Assembly (NCBI GenBank): GCA_965539935.1
Contig: CBETVX010000092.1
Coordinates: 1-5,605 of the forward strand
Source of the DNA: CBETVX01 sp965539935
GTDB lineage: Bacteria > Bacillota > Clostridia > Peptostreptococcales > Caminicellaceae
Length of the DNA stretch: 5,605 nt
Direction: 5' to 3'
Shown here: piece by piece, positions 4,713 through 5,605 of the stretch
Position numbering within the stretch: the first letter of the stretch is position 1
Layout of the letters: each line of letters begins with the position of its first letter
The notes under the pieces: generated by a model
What the model saw: the letters and a program-made list of their open reading frames with translations, nothing else
The model's database searches: none
What the model was told of the DNA's origin: nothing
Position numbers and translations under genes: made by a program

Positions 4713-5605
4713 ATAGTTTTGTTCAGCCCCTTATATGTTTGTCTAATTCTATCCATCAGTTCTGATGGTAAATCTAATCTCTCTAGTTCTATCCCTGAAT
4801 CATTTTCCCTATTCCTTGCTCCTAAATAAACTCCCCCTAAGTATGTTGCACTATAATGCCAATGACCTTTAATAGTAGCTATGATAGAAAGGCTTCCAGA
4901 AGACAGTGCTGGAGCAATATAGGGTTTGTATCCCGTTTGTCTTACCTTTATATTTGCATCTATAGCTTTTTTTGTTAATACTTTAGATATTTTATCATCA
5001 TAGTTTTCTATGCTATTTGCTATAACAAGACCCTTTCCATGGGGACCATAGGCTCTACCTTCAATCTGATAGTTTTTGGATTCATCATAATACTTAGAAT
5101 AATATGCAGCCCTTGCATTCATAACTCCAAGCCCGTATCCCCTTATTTGTTCAGGAGCCAGCCCTTTAAAGTCATAATTGCCATTTTCATCTGTATTGCT
5201 TTGGATAAGAACTGACTTACATAACATATCCACTGGGTCTGATACTACAGCAAATATTCCCTTAAACCCTATCCTGCGAGCCATTAGGGCATACTCTTTA
5301 ATAATCATAGAGTTTCCTTGGTACTGTACCATTCTGACATCTTTGATATCTGCACCCACCTTGGGAACTCCCACACTTGCACAAAACACAAACATGTCAC
5401 AGTCAAATAATTTATCCTTCGTTATTATTTTTATTTCTGGATGGCATGTAGTAATGTCAGGAGATAGTATTTGATTGGCTTCATACTCCCATCGTTTTAT
5501 TTTATTAGAGTTTCTGCCATATATTCCTATTTCTGATATACAGTCCCCCCCTAAAAGTCTAAGTCCTACTATAAGGGTTCCTCCAACATCTCCTAAACCC
5601 ACCAC
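4709..5605 (-). CDS. Lactate/malate dehydrogenase-fold protein, N-terminus cut off
   Basis: These 298 residues, numbered from the window edge, belong to a gene that continues rightward; the first codon, GTG, is probably an internal Val. VGLGDVGGTLIVGLRLLGG is the NAD-binding Rossmann loop, and strand CDMFVFCASVGVPKVG follows at 69-84. Arg91 with Asn98 (DVRMVQYQGNSMIIKE) aligns with the mobile-loop arginine region of LDH/MDH. AVVSDPVDMLCKSVL (119-133) matches the VSNPVD motif. Arg165 (GLGVMNARAAYY) aligns with the substrate-binding arginine, and His189 (YGPHGKG) with the catalytic histidine. HYSATYLGGVYLGARNREN near 250-268 matches the C-terminal segment before the GVE strand. The aspartate that normally pairs with the histidine (LDSAR in LDH) appears as Met162 or Asn163, and the 102-equivalent specificity position is probably Ala. 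It is therefore unlikely to be an ordinary lactate or malate dehydrogenase; the substrate is unknown. Only a few N-terminal residues seem to be missing. Its stop overlaps the flavoprotein start by four bases. Confidence 0.82.
   Translation of the reverse strand: MVGLGDVGGTLIVGLRLLGGDCISEIGIYGRNSNKIKRWEYEANQILSPDITTCHPEIKIITKDKLFDCDMFVFCASVGVPKVGADIKDVRMVQYQGNSMIIKEYALMARRIGFKGIFAVVSDPVDMLCKSVLIQSNTDENGNYDFKGLAPEQIRGYGLGVMNARAAYYSKYYDESKNYQIEGRAYGPHGKGLVIANSIENYDDKISKVLTKKAIDANIKVRQTGYKPYIAPALSSGSLSIIATIKGHWHYSATYLGGVYLGARNRENDSGIELERLDLPSELMDRIRQTYKGLNKTI

Noticed and set aside
5178..5474. Plus-strand open frame opposite the dehydrogenase-like gene.
   Set aside because: It is a shadow of the LDH-fold frame, which shows clear family motifs.
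4709..5605. Annotation as a standard L-lactate or malate dehydrogenase.
   Set aside because: The fold matches, but the catalytic Asp and the specificity residue do not, so a specific enzyme name is not supported.

Overview
The window is AT-rich (about two-thirds A+T by eye), with AGGAG/GGGGG-type ribosome binding sites, SLH-type cell-surface anchoring and compact intrinsic terminators. This points to a low-GC Gram-positive anaerobe of the Clostridia/Tissierellia kind, probably chromosomal. No mobile element, CRISPR array, tRNA or rRNA is visible. Lineage and chromosomal location are inferred from style, not from any search.

Layout, left to right. (1) Positions 2-469 (+) hold the C-terminal part of a DUF401-family multi-pass membrane protein whose start lies outside the window; a long imperfect inverted repeat follows it. 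(2) Positions 654-1694 (-) encode an exported cell-wall hydrolase with a signal peptide, three SLH modules and an NlpC/P60 catalytic domain. It ends in a strong hairpin terminator, and its likely promoter sits in the tail of the next operon's terminator. (3) Positions 1924-2770 (-) form a two-gene operon: a small three-helix membrane protein of unknown function, then one base later a GNAT acetyltransferase, closed by a hairpin terminator. (4) Positions 2952-3599 (+) encode a 215-residue helical protein that looks like the C-terminal part of the flagellar cap protein FliD, behind a sequence resembling a SigD (flagellar sigma factor) promoter. (5) Positions 3630-5605 (-) hold two translationally coupled genes (ATGA overlap). 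The first is a divergent lactate/malate-dehydrogenase-fold protein, cut by the window edge. The second is a flavodoxin-like/FMN-reductase-like protein with an extra N-terminal domain and a four-cysteine motif.

No long stretch lacks genes: the gaps are 184, 229, 181 and 30 bp and carry terminators, promoters and repeats. The parts most worth following up are the coupled dehydrogenase-like/flavoprotein pair, whose dehydrogenase appears to lack the usual catalytic Asp, and the stand-alone FliD-C-like protein with its SigD-like promoter. No complete new system can be demonstrated from sequence alone.
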